NCBI RefSeq assembly: GCF_003721245.1
Contig: NZ_RIZG01000004.1
Coordinates: forward strand, 62,001 to 126,000
DNA length: 64,000 bases
Source of the DNA: Marinomonas hwangdonensis
GTDB lineage: Bacteria; Pseudomonadota; Gammaproteobacteria; Pseudomonadales; Marinomonadaceae
Direction of reading: 5' to 3'
The position numbers and the translations under genes are program-made. This document shows, in pieces, positions 19,624 to 29,173 of this stretch (position 1 is the stretch's first letter; each line of letters starts with the position of its first letter). The notes below the pieces were generated by a model. It worked only from the letters and a program-made list of their open reading frames with translations. It was not told the DNA's origin and searched no databases.

Positions 19624-21519
19624 TTAGTGTTTTGAATGTGTGGTGAACATGCTAGTTTTTTCATCCAAACTGCTCACTTGATTATGGATATCACGAGTAT
19701 TGCCACCAATGCTGTTTATATAGCTGTTATCACGCTGCAGTTGTTGGGCAATCTTATCCATTTCTTCGCTCATGTGAATCGCTGTTTTTGCGACTTCCTG
19801 AATAGAGCGAGCCATGTCAATTGAAGACGCTGAACTGGTTTGAGCATTTTGCTCTATTTCGCGTATCGCCAATTCTGCCTTTTCACTGAACCCTTCAATG
19901 GCTTGTAAGCTTTCTTGACCACTGTGCATGGTCTCGATAGCCGTTTGCGTAGAGGATTGTATCGTGCTTACTATATTAGTGATCTTCGCTGTTGCATCGA
20001 CTGTTTTTTCAGCCAAGGAACGCACTTCATCGGCCACCACGGAGAATCCACGTCCTGCTTCGCCTGCTCGGGCGGCTTCGATCGCCGCGTTTAATGCTAA
20101 CAAGTTTGTCTGATTGGCTAGATCGTTGATCATGCCGATGACATTGTCGATGTCTTTTGACAGTTGACCCAGTTCATTCAATTGCGTGCTGGTTTTATTT
20201 ACAATACTGATGGTATTAGAAAGGTTAGACAGGGCACCTTTAATGGTTTCAGCGCCAACTTTTGCAGACTCATAGGTGTTTTGAGACTGGCTGCTCAAGT
20301 CTTCCGTTGTATGAGAGATACTGGAAATAGTGGTAGAGATCTCTTCCGTTGCAGCGGCAAGGGAATTGGTTTGCTCACTCACAGACTGGTTACTTTTTGC
20401 AATATTCGTCACGGATGTGTTGAGTTCTGTGACCATGCCATTGACCCCTTTGGTGGTGCTAACGACTTCACCGATAACCGCACCCAGACCGCTGGTCATC
20501 TCGTTGACTGAGCTACACAAAGAGTCAAATTCATCATTGCGTTTATTGTTTACATAAAGGCGCGCTGTTAAGTCACCGCCTTTAACTTTACCAAGGTCCT
20601 TGATGATCTGGCTAAGGGTCTTGTTAACACTGCGACCTATGCCCATTACGATCAATGAGGCGAGGATAGCGACGATAATACTGACAGAAATTAAGGTCAC
20701 TGTGGCTTGTTGTGAACTTCTTCCTGCTTCTCGACGCGCTTCTCTCACTGCGTTTTGCATGTAATCTACTGCGACCGAACGAGTTTCATTAAAGTTGGTC
20801 TTTTGTGCTTCGAATGCGTCTTGCAAGGTGATGAGCTGTTGGTATTCTTTGTCAAAGCTTTCAATGGCCGCAGAATATTGGTCAATGACTGCACCAAAGC
20901 GATCTTGAAGACCAAAATTGGTGACTCGCTTGTAGAACTTGTCAAAACGTTCTGCAAAACTGGCTTTGTTAGCTTGATTTGGTTCGAAAATAAAGTTTTT
21001 CTCTGCTTCACGGACTGGCAGGAATTCTTGTTTTACCAAGCTTAGAAAAGAGATTTCTTCTGTTACTTGCTCACCCAAAGATGAGATAGTGCCCTTTAAA
21101 CCAGAAGACCCATTAAACCCTACGGTTTGTCGCTTTTGAACCAAGGCTTGTAGAGCCTCATTGTATTGGGTTAGTGACGTTGCGATATTATCAAGATTGT
21201 CTTTTGCGGATTGGCTTTCCACATGATTTTTGCCCTCGGCAAGGTTAACCAAGGACGCTTCATAGGAAGTGGTTAGATTTTGCAGGAAAGCTTCATACGA
21301 TTCATCGTCGATTTTAGATAAAGCTTCGTATTCTTCCATCAAGGTGATGGTTAAAAAAGATAAGTCTTTATCGACTTTCGTTAACCCTTCGAATCTTGTA
21401 GAGGAGGTCTCTTGTGCACTTAGACCTTGTAAAGCTACAGCCGTTACAATAAGAAAGCCAAGAATGACCGCAACAAGTAGCGAGAGTAACTTGGTGCGAA
21501 AACTAAGATTTGCCAGCAT
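19624..21519 (-). CDS. Methyl-accepting chemotaxis protein with helical periplasmic sensor
   Basis: Complete chemoreceptor of 631 residues: transmembrane helix 1 (about 10-30), a long helical periplasmic domain (about 31-270), transmembrane helix 2 (about 275-297), HAMP (about 298-352) and the signalling hairpin with the conserved tip [21 protein letters not shown]. The periplasmic part is all helical and contains a REAEKNFIF segment similar to the EKDFL motif of helical bimodular (HBM) sensors, known in McpS for organic acids. The ligand is not determinable. A TATAAT-like -10 lies about 20 bases upstream. Confidence 0.9.
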   Translation of the reverse strand: MLANLSFRTKLLSLLVAVILGFLIVTAVALQGLSAQETSSTRFEGLTKVDKDLSFLTITLMEEYEALSKIDDESYEAFLQNLTTSYEASLVNLAEGKNHVESQSAKDNLDNIATSLTQYNEALQALVQKRQTVGFNGSSGLKGTISSLGEQVTEEISFLSLVKQEFLPVREAEKNFIFEPNQANKASFAERFDKFYKRVTNFGLQDRFGAVIDQYSAAIESFDKEYQQLITLQDAFEAQKTNFNETRSVAVDYMQNAVREARREAGRSSQQATVTLISVSIIVAILASLIVMGIGRSVNKTLSQIIKDLGKVKGGDLTARLYVNNKRNDEFDSLCSSVNEMTSGLGAVIGEVVSTTKGVNGMVTELNTSVTNIAKSNQSVSEQTNSLAAATEEISTTISSISHTTEDLSSQSQNTYESAKVGAETIKGALSNLSNTISIVNKTSTQLNELGQLSKDIDNVIGMINDLANQTNLLALNAAIEAARAGEAGRGFSVVADEVRSLAEKTVDATAKITNIVSTIQSSTQTAIETMHSGQESLQAIEGFSEKAELAIREIEQNAQTSSASSIDMARSIQEVAKTAIHMSEEMDKIAQQLQRDNSYINSIGGNTRDIHNQVSSLDEKTSMFTTHSKH

Positions 21520-21767
21520 ATTTTATCCTATATTTTTATTATAGATTGGACGGATGGGCAGTCCGACAGTAAGGACAATTCGATTCATTGTCTTGCTGCT
21601 TAGCCTATCTACATCGTTACAAAAACGTACTTATAAAAGTGTGTTTCTACTAATATCTTATTTACAACAAAGCGAGCCTAATTTTTTTAGCTTCTTGTAT
21701 CATTACAATGAATGGCGGCTTCTGCAAGCCAGAATACATGAAAAAACCAAATTCCGTGAATCACTTT

Positions 21768-22082
21768 TTAAAAATCGTGCGGGCTGAGCCAAATGCTGTG
21801 TTGATTATTCCCAAGGTAAGTGATTTCTCCAGTATAACGAGCTGATCCGCTGGAGCTAAATTCAAACTTATAACGTCTGCGTATTTTTATTTCGCCATTG
21901 GCCCATAAAGGCCTCCATTCCGAGCCAGCAACGCTGCCGTCGAGAAGTTGTAAATTGAGGGAATCGCAATGTTTTTTCGCACTAATCAGCGCTTGCTCTC
22001 GAACGGAGGCATTGCGCCACCAAGCATAGAGGCAAACGCCAACGGTTAGAGCAATGATAATATCGGTCAGTTGAAGGTTCAT
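21768..22082 (-). CDS. DUF3301 family membrane-anchored protein
   Basis: Small protein of 104 residues with one N-terminal membrane helix (about 6-24) followed by a soluble domain with the DUF3301 pattern: a conserved cysteine (CDSLNLQLLDGSV, about 39-51), an arginine-rich strand and the YKFEFSSSGSARYTGEI segment. The family is common in gammaproteobacteria and its function is unknown. The gene stands alone; 248 bases to its left hold no gene. Confidence 0.8.
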   Translation of the reverse strand: MNLQLTDIIIALTVGVCLYAWWRNASVREQALISAKKHCDSLNLQLLDGSVAGSEWRPLWANGEIKIRRRYKFEFSSSGSARYTGEITYLGNNQHSIWLSPHDF

Positions 22083-22146
22083 ATTCGTTACAAATGATTA
22101 GTTTAAGTCCTTGCATCATAACGAATTCTAGCCATGAAAAGAAAGG

Positions 22147-22188
22147 CGTGGCTGCCTCAAAGCAGGAGAGAAAAAAGAGACAGCCACG
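22147..22188 (-). terminator. Inverted repeat, possible terminator of the flavodoxin transcript
   Basis: CGTGGCTG (22147-22154) pairs with CAGCCACG (22181-22188), separated by 26 purine-rich bases. On the minus strand it is followed by a T-rich stretch and lies downstream of the flavodoxin gene. The loop is long, so support is modest. Confidence 0.35.
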
Positions 22189-22321
22189 TTCCTTACGCGA
22201 GAAAGAGAGATACGCACTGTTATCGCATTAAAATAAGTTAAATTTGGGCATTCGAGGCAGCGAATGTATAGCAACCAAATCTGAGTCGTTTACTTAAATC
22301 AATGGCCAGTCCGGTGATAAC

Positions 22322-22858
22322 TTATGCGACCTCTAATGTTCTTTCTGCGTAAAGCTGAATAACCCACTGTTCAATACGCTGGTCAGTGAGTTCAAATTGT
22401 TGATCTTCATCTATTGCCAAGCCGACAAAGTGTTCTTTGTCGTGAATACAGGCCCTAGACGCTTCAAAGTCATAACCTTCTGTTGGCCATTGACCAATAA
22501 AGGTGGCATTTGTGGGCTGTAGCTTTTCGTATAACCACCCCACGGCGTCAATAAAATAGTCACCATAACCAAATTGGTCGCCTAATCCATACAAAGCGAT
22601 GACGGTATCGTTTAAGGAAAGCTCAGCCAAGCTGCCGCCAATGTCTTCCCAGTCTGATTGAATGCCGCCAAAGTCCCACGTTGGAATACCCAGAATTAAC
22701 ATTGAGTAGTCTTCAAGCTGCTGAAGCTCTATGTCTTTAATGTTAAAAATATCAACCGTTTCTCCGAGTTCCTGCCATTGCTTAGCGATTTTATGACCGA
22801 CCTCTTCGGTGTTGTTCGTGTCTGTGCCGTAAATAAGGGCGATAGATGATTGCGCCAT
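22322..22858 (-). CDS. Long-chain flavodoxin
   Basis: FMN-binding electron carrier that replaces ferredoxin, typically when iron is scarce. The 178 residues have the phosphate-binding loop YGTDTNNTEEVG near 10, the GIPTWDFGGIQSDW isoalloxazine loop near 57 and GLGDQFGYGDYF near 92 followed by the ~20-residue loop of long-chain flavodoxins. It starts 14 bases downstream of an AraC-type regulator on the same strand. Fur-like sites lie ahead of that regulator, which points to induction under iron limitation. FldA/IsiB-like; I do not assign a symbol. Confidence 0.9.
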   Translation of the reverse strand: MAQSSIALIYGTDTNNTEEVGHKIAKQWQELGETVDIFNIKDIELQQLEDYSMLILGIPTWDFGGIQSDWEDIGGSLAELSLNDTVIALYGLGDQFGYGDYFIDAVGWLYEKLQPTNATFIGQWPTEGYDFEASRACIHDKEHFVGLAIDEDQQFELTDQRIEQWVIQLYAERTLEVA

Positions 22859-22872
22859 GGTATTCCTATTCT

Positions 22873-23760
22873 CTAGTGTATTTGTGCGTAGTGGTGGCTG
22901 CTAATGCCAAATTGCTTGATAAAAGCCGCTTCGAATTGCGCTTCAGAAAATCCACTTTGGGCCACAATATAAGATTTGGCAGACGGATCTTCTCTAAGTA
23001 GAGCGGCGGCGCATTTGATTCGTCCCAAGCGATAGTAGCTGTCTATAGATTGACCGACAAAAAGTTGAAATCCTACGAGCAAGGCGGTGGTATTTAATCC
23101 TACTAGACGAGCCAGCTGGGGAATGTTTAACACATCGTAATCTGGCATCTCGAGAAAGTTTTGTGCTTTAAAAATTTTGCTTTGACAATTTTCACAACGA
23201 GATAAATGACTTTGTATTTGTAGCTGTTCAATCAGTGTAAATATGAGTGAATACAAGTGCCCAGCTAGACTGATGGACTGACCTTCATGAGAGAGAAGGG
23301 CGTCAATAATTGCCCGCGTCTTTTCTGTCACACAGAGAGAGATCACGCCATTATTATTCCCTAGCTGGTCACGCATCGCCGTAAAGTGTTGAATAATTTG
23401 ATTTTCGGTTTCCGCTAAAACAGCCGCTAAGTGATCAGCACTAATATGCGCTTGCAACAACGCATATTCTTGGCCTTTTGTGATGAAGACCTCACCCTGA
23501 ATGTTTTTTGGTTGATAGCAGATTTGTATGGTTTCAACATCGTTTGCAGAACGGATAACTTTTTCACTTAACAGTGAGAAGTAAAGCCCACGCTCCGCTT
23601 CTTCGCGAAGCGTTACGTCGGTCTTAGCGCTTAGATGTTGATTTAGCCACCGCAGGTTAGGAAGAAGGTGGCGCTGCTGCCTATGCCCAGCCAGACTTGA
23701 CGCCGCTTCTTCTTTGATCATTCCGTTAATGTCATACACATCATTCATGCCGAATTGCAT
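22873..23760 (-). CDS. AraC-family transcriptional regulator
   Basis: Protein of 295 residues with a C-terminal double helix-turn-helix of the AraC type (about 210-295; the second helix pair includes IVAQSGFSEAQFEAAFIKQFG). The N-terminal sensor region has a CENCQSKIF stretch near 190. The layout resembles iron- and siderophore-responsive regulators of the PchR kind, but the effector cannot be read from the sequence. It is upstream of, and very likely cotranscribed with, flavodoxin. Two operator-like palindromes sit in its promoter. A second ATG four codons in is also possible as start. Confidence 0.82.
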   Translation of the reverse strand: MQFGMNDVYDINGMIKEEAASSLAGHRQQRHLLPNLRWLNQHLSAKTDVTLREEAERGLYFSLLSEKVIRSANDVETIQICYQPKNIQGEVFITKGQEYALLQAHISADHLAAVLAETENQIIQHFTAMRDQLGNNNGVISLCVTEKTRAIIDALLSHEGQSISLAGHLYSLIFTLIEQLQIQSHLSRCENCQSKIFKAQNFLEMPDYDVLNIPQLARLVGLNTTALLVGFQLFVGQSIDSYYRLGRIKCAAALLREDPSAKSYIVAQSGFSEAQFEAAFIKQFGISSHHYAQIH

Positions 23761-23780
23761 CGTGTGTCACCATTTAAAGT

Positions 23781-23798
23781 TGATAATGGTTATCATTA
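23781..23798. promoter_or_regulatory. Fur-box-like palindrome upstream of the AraC regulator
   Basis: TGATAATGGTTATCA is a 7-1-7 inverted repeat with one mismatch from the Fur consensus TGATAATNATTATCA. It lies 21 bases upstream of the regulator start codon on the minus strand, where bound Fur would block transcription. Confidence 0.7.
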
Positions 23799-23823
23799 AA
23801 AGGTTTTTAGTCATAAGATGCAA

Positions 23824-23857
23824 GTGATTCTCATTAAATAATTGTTATGAGAATCAC
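23824..23857. promoter_or_regulatory. 10-bp perfect inverted repeat upstream of the Fur-like box
   Basis: GTGATTCTCA (23824-23833) and TGAGAATCAC (23848-23857) are exact complements 14 bases apart. Each half contains the TGAGAATCA/TGATTCTCA core seen in Fur half-sites, so this may be a second Fur site. It may instead be the binding site of the AraC regulator. Confidence 0.55.
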
Positions 23858-23933
23858 GGTTTTGATATGTTAATTTGATAAGCTGTTTAGATCGTCAGTA
23901 TGTGATGCTGAGTTGTTACATCGGCTTGATGGC

Positions 23934-25307
23934 TCAGTCCAAATAATCGGTTCTATTTAACCCGTATTTTTGCATTTTTTGGTTTAACGTACGGCGCGGT
24001 AGCTGAAGTTGTTCCAGTACCAGCTGGATATTGCCCTTTTGTTGGCGAATGCTGGCTTCTATTAAGCTGCGTTCAAATTCTTGTACTTTCACGCTAAGAG
24101 GGAGGGGCGTGATGGTGTCTATGTCGTCTTGTGCTTGATACCCCGCCAGTATCTTCGCCACGCTGGTGTTGGGTTCCAGAGCGTAACGAAGGGCGACATT
24201 TTTCAGTTCGCGTACGTTCCCAGGCCAGCCATATACGGTGAGCGTTTCAAGGTCAATTGGGCTTAGCGGTTTAATTTCTTTACCGCGCTCTTTAACTGCC
24301 ATACGGCAAAAATGCTCAAAGAGAAGCGGCACGTCAGACCCTCTATTGCGCAGATCAGGTAGATGGATCTGCGAAACATTCAGTCGGAAAAATAAGTCTT
24401 GGCGAAAGTCTTCTAGGCTTTGGAGATCATTTTTGGCTGCAGCCACCACTCTTAAATCTATTTGTATGGTTTTGTTACTACCGACGCGCTCTAGTTGATT
24501 TTCTTGCAGTACGCGTAGCAATTTTATTTGCATGGCCAGTGGCATGCTTTCTATTTCATCGAGAAATAGGGTGCCGCCACTGGCGTGTTCGAGCTTGCCA
24601 ATACGCTGTTTGTTAGCGCTGGTAAAGGCACCGGCTTCGTGGCCAAACAATTCACTTTCAAACAGATCTGCGGGTATGGCGGCACAGTTTATGGCGACAA
24701 AAGGCTTGGTGTGTCGCGGGCTGCAGTCATGAAGTGCTTTTGCGACTAACTCTTTACCACAGCCTGTTTTGCCATAGACAATGACATGAGTGTCCATGGT
24801 GGCAAAGGTATGGATTTGATGGCGAACTCGAACCATTTGCTCATTTTGACCAATAATGGTTTCTTCAAGTCCGTGTAGATCCTCTAGATATTGAGACTGA
24901 TTGGCATGTTGAAGTTGTATGTTTCTTTTTTGTAGGGCTTTTTCAACGGTTTTAAGCAATCTGTTTGGGTCAAAGGGCTTCTCAAGAAAGTCAAAAGCAC
25001 CATCACGTAAGGCGTTTACAGCGGTGTCTACATCGCCATGACCCGTGATGAGAATAAAGGGTAAGTTTGCTTCTTTACTGAGGCAATCGCTCATTAAGGT
25101 AAGGCCATCAATGGGCGTCATACGGATATCACTGACGATGATGCAGGGTGAGCCGATTTGGAATTTATCTAGGACCGCTTGAGCGTCTTGAAATTCGTGT
25201 ACAACATAATTGGACAAACGTAACCATTGTGCTGTGGTTGATCTGACTATGTCGTCGTCATCCAGTAACCATATTTCTGCTGAACTATGGGTTGAACTGC
25301 TTTTCAT
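23934..25307 (-). CDS. dctD: Sigma54-dependent response regulator, DctD-like
   Basis: Response regulator that activates sigma54 promoters. The 457 residues hold a receiver domain with phospho-acceptor Asp60, an AAA+ domain (about 145-380) with Walker A GKTGCGKE (179-186) and Walker B GGTLFLDEIE (244-253), and a Fis-type helix-turn-helix at the C-terminus (about 415-455). The sigma54-contact loop reads GAFTSA (226-231) instead of the usual GAFTGA. It starts one base after the partner kinase. DctD-like by architecture; the actual signal may differ from C4-dicarboxylates. Confidence 0.85.
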   Translation of the reverse strand: MKSSSTHSSAEIWLLDDDDIVRSTTAQWLRLSNYVVHEFQDAQAVLDKFQIGSPCIIVSDIRMTPIDGLTLMSDCLSKEANLPFILITGHGDVDTAVNALRDGAFDFLEKPFDPNRLLKTVEKALQKRNIQLQHANQSQYLEDLHGLEETIIGQNEQMVRVRHQIHTFATMDTHVIVYGKTGCGKELVAKALHDCSPRHTKPFVAINCAAIPADLFESELFGHEAGAFTSANKQRIGKLEHASGGTLFLDEIESMPLAMQIKLLRVLQENQLERVGSNKTIQIDLRVVAAAKNDLQSLEDFRQDLFFRLNVSQIHLPDLRNRGSDVPLLFEHFCRMAVKERGKEIKPLSPIDLETLTVYGWPGNVRELKNVALRYALEPNTSVAKILAGYQAQDDIDTITPLPLSVKVQEFERSLIEASIRQQKGNIQLVLEQLQLPRRTLNQKMQKYGLNRTDYLD

Positions 25308-25308
25308 C

Positions 25309-27387
25309 TTAAGCCCTTAATAAAGTTAAATGGAATAGAAGTTGTTCATCGTTGTCATGATGGGCGACGAGTGATCCATTCATATCTTTTGCTAAGTTGG
25401 CACTGATGGCAAGCCCAAGACCAAGGCCTTTGCCAATCGGTTTTGTGGTGAAGAAGGGATCAAAAATATGACTCAGTTTTGCTTTTTCGATACCTGGGCC
25501 GTTATCTTTATAATGAATGGTGATTTTGTCGTTTTGTGCAGACAAGGACACTTGAATGTTGGGTAATATGTTGTCGTCAGAACACGCTTGAATGGAGTTG
25601 CTGATCAGGTTAGAAAAAATTCTTTCTAGACGGGTTGGCTCGGCCATTACCGAATCTAATTGGTTGAGTGTGATTTCAAGCGAAATGTCTTGAGCTTCGT
25701 CACCTAAGCTAATAATGGCGCGCTTTAAGCAATCATGGATTGACGTTGGCGTCAGCTGTTCAGGACGTCGGTAGGCCAGTACTTTTAATTCGCTGGTCAG
25801 TTTCTGCATCCGTACGACGAGGGTTTCAAGGTCGATCAGTGTTTTTATCGCCTGCTCTGTTTCTTGACGTTTTAGTAAGAGTTCGGCTGTGTAGGTTAAG
25901 GTTTTGATACCGGTGAGCGGCTGATTGAGTTCGTGAGCAATGGCCGTTGACATTTGTCCGATAGCCGCGAGTTTTTCTGTTCGTAGGAGTTCTTTTTGTG
26001 CCGCTTCTAATGCCTTTGTTCTTTCTAAAACGCGTTCTTCTAACCTTGAGTTCGCATCCAATAAGTTTAACTCGGCTCTTTTTCGCTTACTGATATCCAG
26101 TAGTGTGACTAGATAGCCTTGTGAATCACTCCATTCTAAAGAAGATACGGACAATAAGGCTGGAAAGGTTTGGCCATTCTCTTTTTTTAACACAACCTCC
26201 TGCTCCAACAAGTTACTAGCGTGGTTGTTGCCGTGTGTTTGCCCTTGCAAAGACTTCATAAACGACAGCGCTGTGTGATTTTCGGAGCAATTGGGTAAAA
26301 ATTCGTGCAAAAAATGCTGATCCAATTTTGCGTTATGGCCAAAGTAGCGCAACCCCATGGGGTTAACAAAAGATATTTCACCACGCTTTGTCAGCTGGAG
26401 TAGACCCACGTGGGTGTTTTCAATCAAGACTCGCTGTTGTTTGGCATTATTCGCAACGAGCATTTGATTTTCGAGTTTAGAGGCGATTTTTAGTGCGCGT
26501 TCTCGGCGATAGAGCCAGAATAAAAACAGCAGTCCACAGACCCCTAGGCTCACAAACGCGATATTTTGCGCCTTTATTTTGATGCCCTCTAAATCCGATA
26601 AGTAGTGTATTTGCCACCTAAGATCGTCCAAAGTAACGTTCTGCAGGAGGTAGTTCTTATTATCAAGCGTGTAGACTTTTGCCCGTGTTCGGTTTAAAAA
26701 CTCAGTTTCGGTATGATCGTCGAGCCAGTTATCCACCAATAAACCTTTGAGTTTATTGGCTAAGAAATCCAAATTATTTTGATCTGTCATCACCACAATA
26801 TCGTCGAAGAAATTCCATCGCTCAATTAAACTGCTGACATTAATTCGAACACCTACTGCGCCTGCAAGCCCATTCACCGTATAGACGGGAGCAAGTACAA
26901 TGTGTGCGGATTTGGATTGGCGAGGGTTGTAGCCTGAAAAAAGTATGTATTCTCCTTGCTGATTTCTCAACACGCCTTCTAATTCTGACTGTTTAAAATA
27001 ATCGTCAAAGAGAAAGTTAGGTGACTGTTCACTGGATACTAAAAGATCGCCAGTGGCCGAGATAATAAACCAGTCTTGTGTTCTAGATACGTGAGTTAAA
27101 TCTTCTAGTTGGCGTTGTAGGTTGCGTGCAAGCGTTTGATCATCAGGGTCATTCATAAACGCCAATAGGATCGGATTATCGGCTAAGGCATAAGGTAGGA
27201 TATGGTTGTTTTTTAGCTCGTTGCGCAGCTCAATGACATAATCAAGCAGTTGATCTTGGCCTTGGGTGTGCTTTTCTATGATAAGGGCTTGGTAGGCAAG
27301 GGTATTAACACCAAAAAAAAGCAGAATAAGAAAAGTGCAGCCGAAAAACAGGAAAGAAAGCCGATGTTTATGAAGTCGTACAATCAA
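25309..27387 (-). CDS. dctB: DctB-like sensor histidine kinase
   Basis: Membrane sensor kinase paired with the adjacent sigma54 activator. The 692 residues comprise transmembrane helix 1 (about 10-33), a periplasmic double-Cache-like sensor (about 35-272), transmembrane helix 2 (about 276-293), a PAS domain (about 315-435), a coiled coil and the HisKA domain with His485 in AHELNQPLTGIKTL, then the HATPase domain with the DNGPGIE and GKGLGLGLAIS boxes. C4-dicarboxylate sensing is the known job of DctB relatives. An AEC transporter lies just upstream, suggesting an organic-acid signal. Confidence 0.85.
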   Translation of the reverse strand: MIVRLHKHRLSFLFFGCTFLILLFFGVNTLAYQALIIEKHTQGQDQLLDYVIELRNELKNNHILPYALADNPILLAFMNDPDDQTLARNLQRQLEDLTHVSRTQDWFIISATGDLLVSSEQSPNFLFDDYFKQSELEGVLRNQQGEYILFSGYNPRQSKSAHIVLAPVYTVNGLAGAVGVRINVSSLIERWNFFDDIVVMTDQNNLDFLANKLKGLLVDNWLDDHTETEFLNRTRAKVYTLDNKNYLLQNVTLDDLRWQIHYLSDLEGIKIKAQNIAFVSLGVCGLLFLFWLYRRERALKIASKLENQMLVANNAKQQRVLIENTHVGLLQLTKRGEISFVNPMGLRYFGHNAKLDQHFLHEFLPNCSENHTALSFMKSLQGQTHGNNHASNLLEQEVVLKKENGQTFPALLSVSSLEWSDSQGYLVTLLDISKRKRAELNLLDANSRLEERVLERTKALEAAQKELLRTEKLAAIGQMSTAIAHELNQPLTGIKTLTYTAELLLKRQETEQAIKTLIDLETLVVRMQKLTSELKVLAYRRPEQLTPTSIHDCLKRAIISLGDEAQDISLEITLNQLDSVMAEPTRLERIFSNLISNSIQACSDDNILPNIQVSLSAQNDKITIHYKDNGPGIEKAKLSHIFDPFFTTKPIGKGLGLGLAISANLAKDMNGSLVAHHDNDEQLLFHLTLLRA

Positions 27388-27451
27388 AGCTATTCTCGTT
27401 TATTTATGAGTATTTAAGTGGCATGCATCTTATTTAGATCGTTTTGCACGG

Positions 27452-28408
27452 CTACATTAAGTTTAGGCCGCGCAAAACGGTAACGCCAATACTGGTTGTG
27501 ATCAAGGAGATTAGAGTGGTCACAGCGATAATATTTGCCGCCAGTGCGGCATTGCCATTCATAGCGCGAACCATGATATAGCTGGCTGATGCGGTTGGGG
27601 CGGATGACATCAAAAAGAGCACCCCTAGTTCCATGCCGCGATACCCCAGCAAATAACCACCAAAAGTCAGTGTCAGCGGGATGAAAATCAGCTTTCCGGC
27701 GCTCGCCAGTACTGTGCCGAGCATGTCACTTTTCATGGAGCCAAAATGCAACGAGGCGCCGGCGCAAAGTAAAGCAAGCGGCAAGGTCATTTGAGCGAAA
27801 TAATCCCCAGCCTTATAAAGCGTAGGTGGTAATGTGATGCCAGTCCCTGAGGCGATAAATGCAGCCACAATGGCAATAATGAGCGGGTTTTTGATAATAC
27901 CTCTCGCAATCGCTATGGCGTTTGTGTCCTTCCCTAGCGCTCGACTTAGACCAATAACCGATAATATATTGAACAAAACCGTGATGCCGCCTAAATAAAT
28001 AGAGGCAACAGTAAAAACATCATTGCCGTAAGCATTAACACAGTAAGCAAGGCCAATAATGCCCATGTTTGAGCGAAAAGCACCTTGTACCACTACCGCG
28101 CGATCTGCTTTGTTTTTCATCATGAAAGAGAAAATATATTCCAGTACTAGGTAAGTGATAGTCACGGCCGCCATGGCGTAGATCGCCAAAGAGAAATCGG
28201 TATCACTGCTTACACGAGTTTTTGAAATACTGATAAACAGTAAGGCGGGAAGTGTGACGTTGAAAACAAGTTTTGAAGCGGTATCAATGAAATTATCATT
28301 AATCAGGCGTATTCGATATAAGACAGCACCTAACGCCAATATCAAAAATATTGGCATGGTGATTGAAAAAGAAAACGCCAGTACATCTAAAAAATTATCC
28401 AACGCCAT
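27452..28408 (-). CDS. AEC-family (auxin efflux carrier/malate permease) transporter
   Basis: Ten-helix membrane transporter of the AEC family, which includes malate and malonate permeases. The protein of 318 residues is hydrophobic throughout, with two homologous five-helix halves (about 8-150 and 165-318). I prefer the ATG giving MALDNFLDV, next to GAAGGA; a TTG four codons upstream is the alternative. It lies 64 bases ahead of the dctB-like kinase on the same strand, so it may be the system's target or co-sensor. Substrate unknown. Confidence 0.82.
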   Translation of the reverse strand: MALDNFLDVLAFSFSITMPIFLILALGAVLYRIRLINDNFIDTASKLVFNVTLPALLFISISKTRVSSDTDFSLAIYAMAAVTITYLVLEYIFSFMMKNKADRAVVVQGAFRSNMGIIGLAYCVNAYGNDVFTVASIYLGGITVLFNILSVIGLSRALGKDTNAIAIARGIIKNPLIIAIVAAFIASGTGITLPPTLYKAGDYFAQMTLPLALLCAGASLHFGSMKSDMLGTVLASAGKLIFIPLTLTFGGYLLGYRGMELGVLFLMSSAPTASASYIMVRAMNGNAALAANIIAVTTLISLITTSIGVTVLRGLNLM

Positions 28409-28444
28409 TCCTTCGATCAAAGTGTTATTAGAGGATTAACAAAC

Positions 28445-28472
28445 TAAAAAAGCGGGTATTTGCCTCTCGCTT
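28445..28472 (-). terminator. Probable terminator of the baeS-baeR operon
   Basis: On the minus strand AAGCG pairs with CGCTT, with an inner GG/CC pair, and is followed by six T just past the response-regulator stop. The stem is short. Confidence 0.5.
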
Positions 28473-28479
28473 GCGACGC

Positions 28480-29157
28480 TCAGTCGTTATTTTCGAAACG
28501 ATAGCCTGCACCATAAACAGAATGAATGACATTAAGTTCAGGGGCAACAGCCGATATTTTTTTACGCAGTTTTTTGATGTGACTGTCAATCGTGCGATCA
28601 CTGACCACTCGGCTATCGGCATAGATACTTTTCATGATCAGATCACGACCGTAAACGCGTCCTGGTTCTTTAATCAGTAGTTGTAATAATTGGAATTCAA
28701 CAGTAGTCAAATCGATTAGTTCGCCTTTGTATGTTGCTCGCAAACGATCCACATCTAAATCAAAACCATCAGTTTTTGGAGATTGTGTTTGATCTAATTC
28801 CACTCTGCGTAGGTTCGCTTTCACTCGAGCCACAATTTCTCTTGGACTAAAGGGTTTGCATACATAATCATCAGCGCCCATTTCTAGCCCAATAAGACGA
28901 TCAATTTCTTCCGCCTTCGCGGTAACCATAATGATAGGAACACCACTGAATTGACGGACTTGTTTGCATACTTCTACGCCATCGAGGCCAGGCAACATAA
29001 GGTCTAATAGGATGATATCAACTTGGTTGTTTTTTACATAACTCACCGCCGTGTCGCCACGATCAAGGTGATGATGTTCATAGCCTGCTTGACCAAGGTA
29101 AGCGGCCATTAATTCAGCCAATTTAGGTTCATCTTCAATTATTAGAACTTTACTCAT
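28480..29157 (-). CDS. baeR: OmpR-family response regulator, BaeR-like
   Basis: Two-component transcription factor of 225 residues with a receiver domain (phospho-acceptor Asp52 in LLDLMLPGLDG) and an OmpR/PhoB winged helix (about 128-222). The receiver sequence, including FSGVPIIMVTAKAEEIDRLIGLE, is close to BaeR, which responds to envelope stress and controls efflux pumps in enterics. The partner kinase ends 16 bases upstream. No mdt-type pump is adjacent, so the BaeR assignment rests on sequence likeness only. Confidence 0.8.
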   Translation of the reverse strand: MSKVLIIEDEPKLAELMAAYLGQAGYEHHHLDRGDTAVSYVKNNQVDIILLDLMLPGLDGVEVCKQVRQFSGVPIIMVTAKAEEIDRLIGLEMGADDYVCKPFSPREIVARVKANLRRVELDQTQSPKTDGFDLDVDRLRATYKGELIDLTTVEFQLLQLLIKEPGRVYGRDLIMKSIYADSRVVSDRTIDSHIKKLRKKISAVAPELNVIHSVYGAGYRFENND

Positions 29158-29173
29158 AGTTATGCATTCCGTA

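Noticed and set aside
21554-21787. 77-codon plus-strand open frame between the chemoreceptor and the DUF3301 gene
   Set aside because: No ribosome binding site, composition not protein-like, and it overlaps the chemoreceptor promoter; nothing else in this gap could be supported.
28430-28480. Sigma54 promoter ahead of the AEC transporter
   Set aside because: A GG and GC pair is present but nine bases apart instead of ten, and it coincides with the terminator of the baeS-baeR operon.
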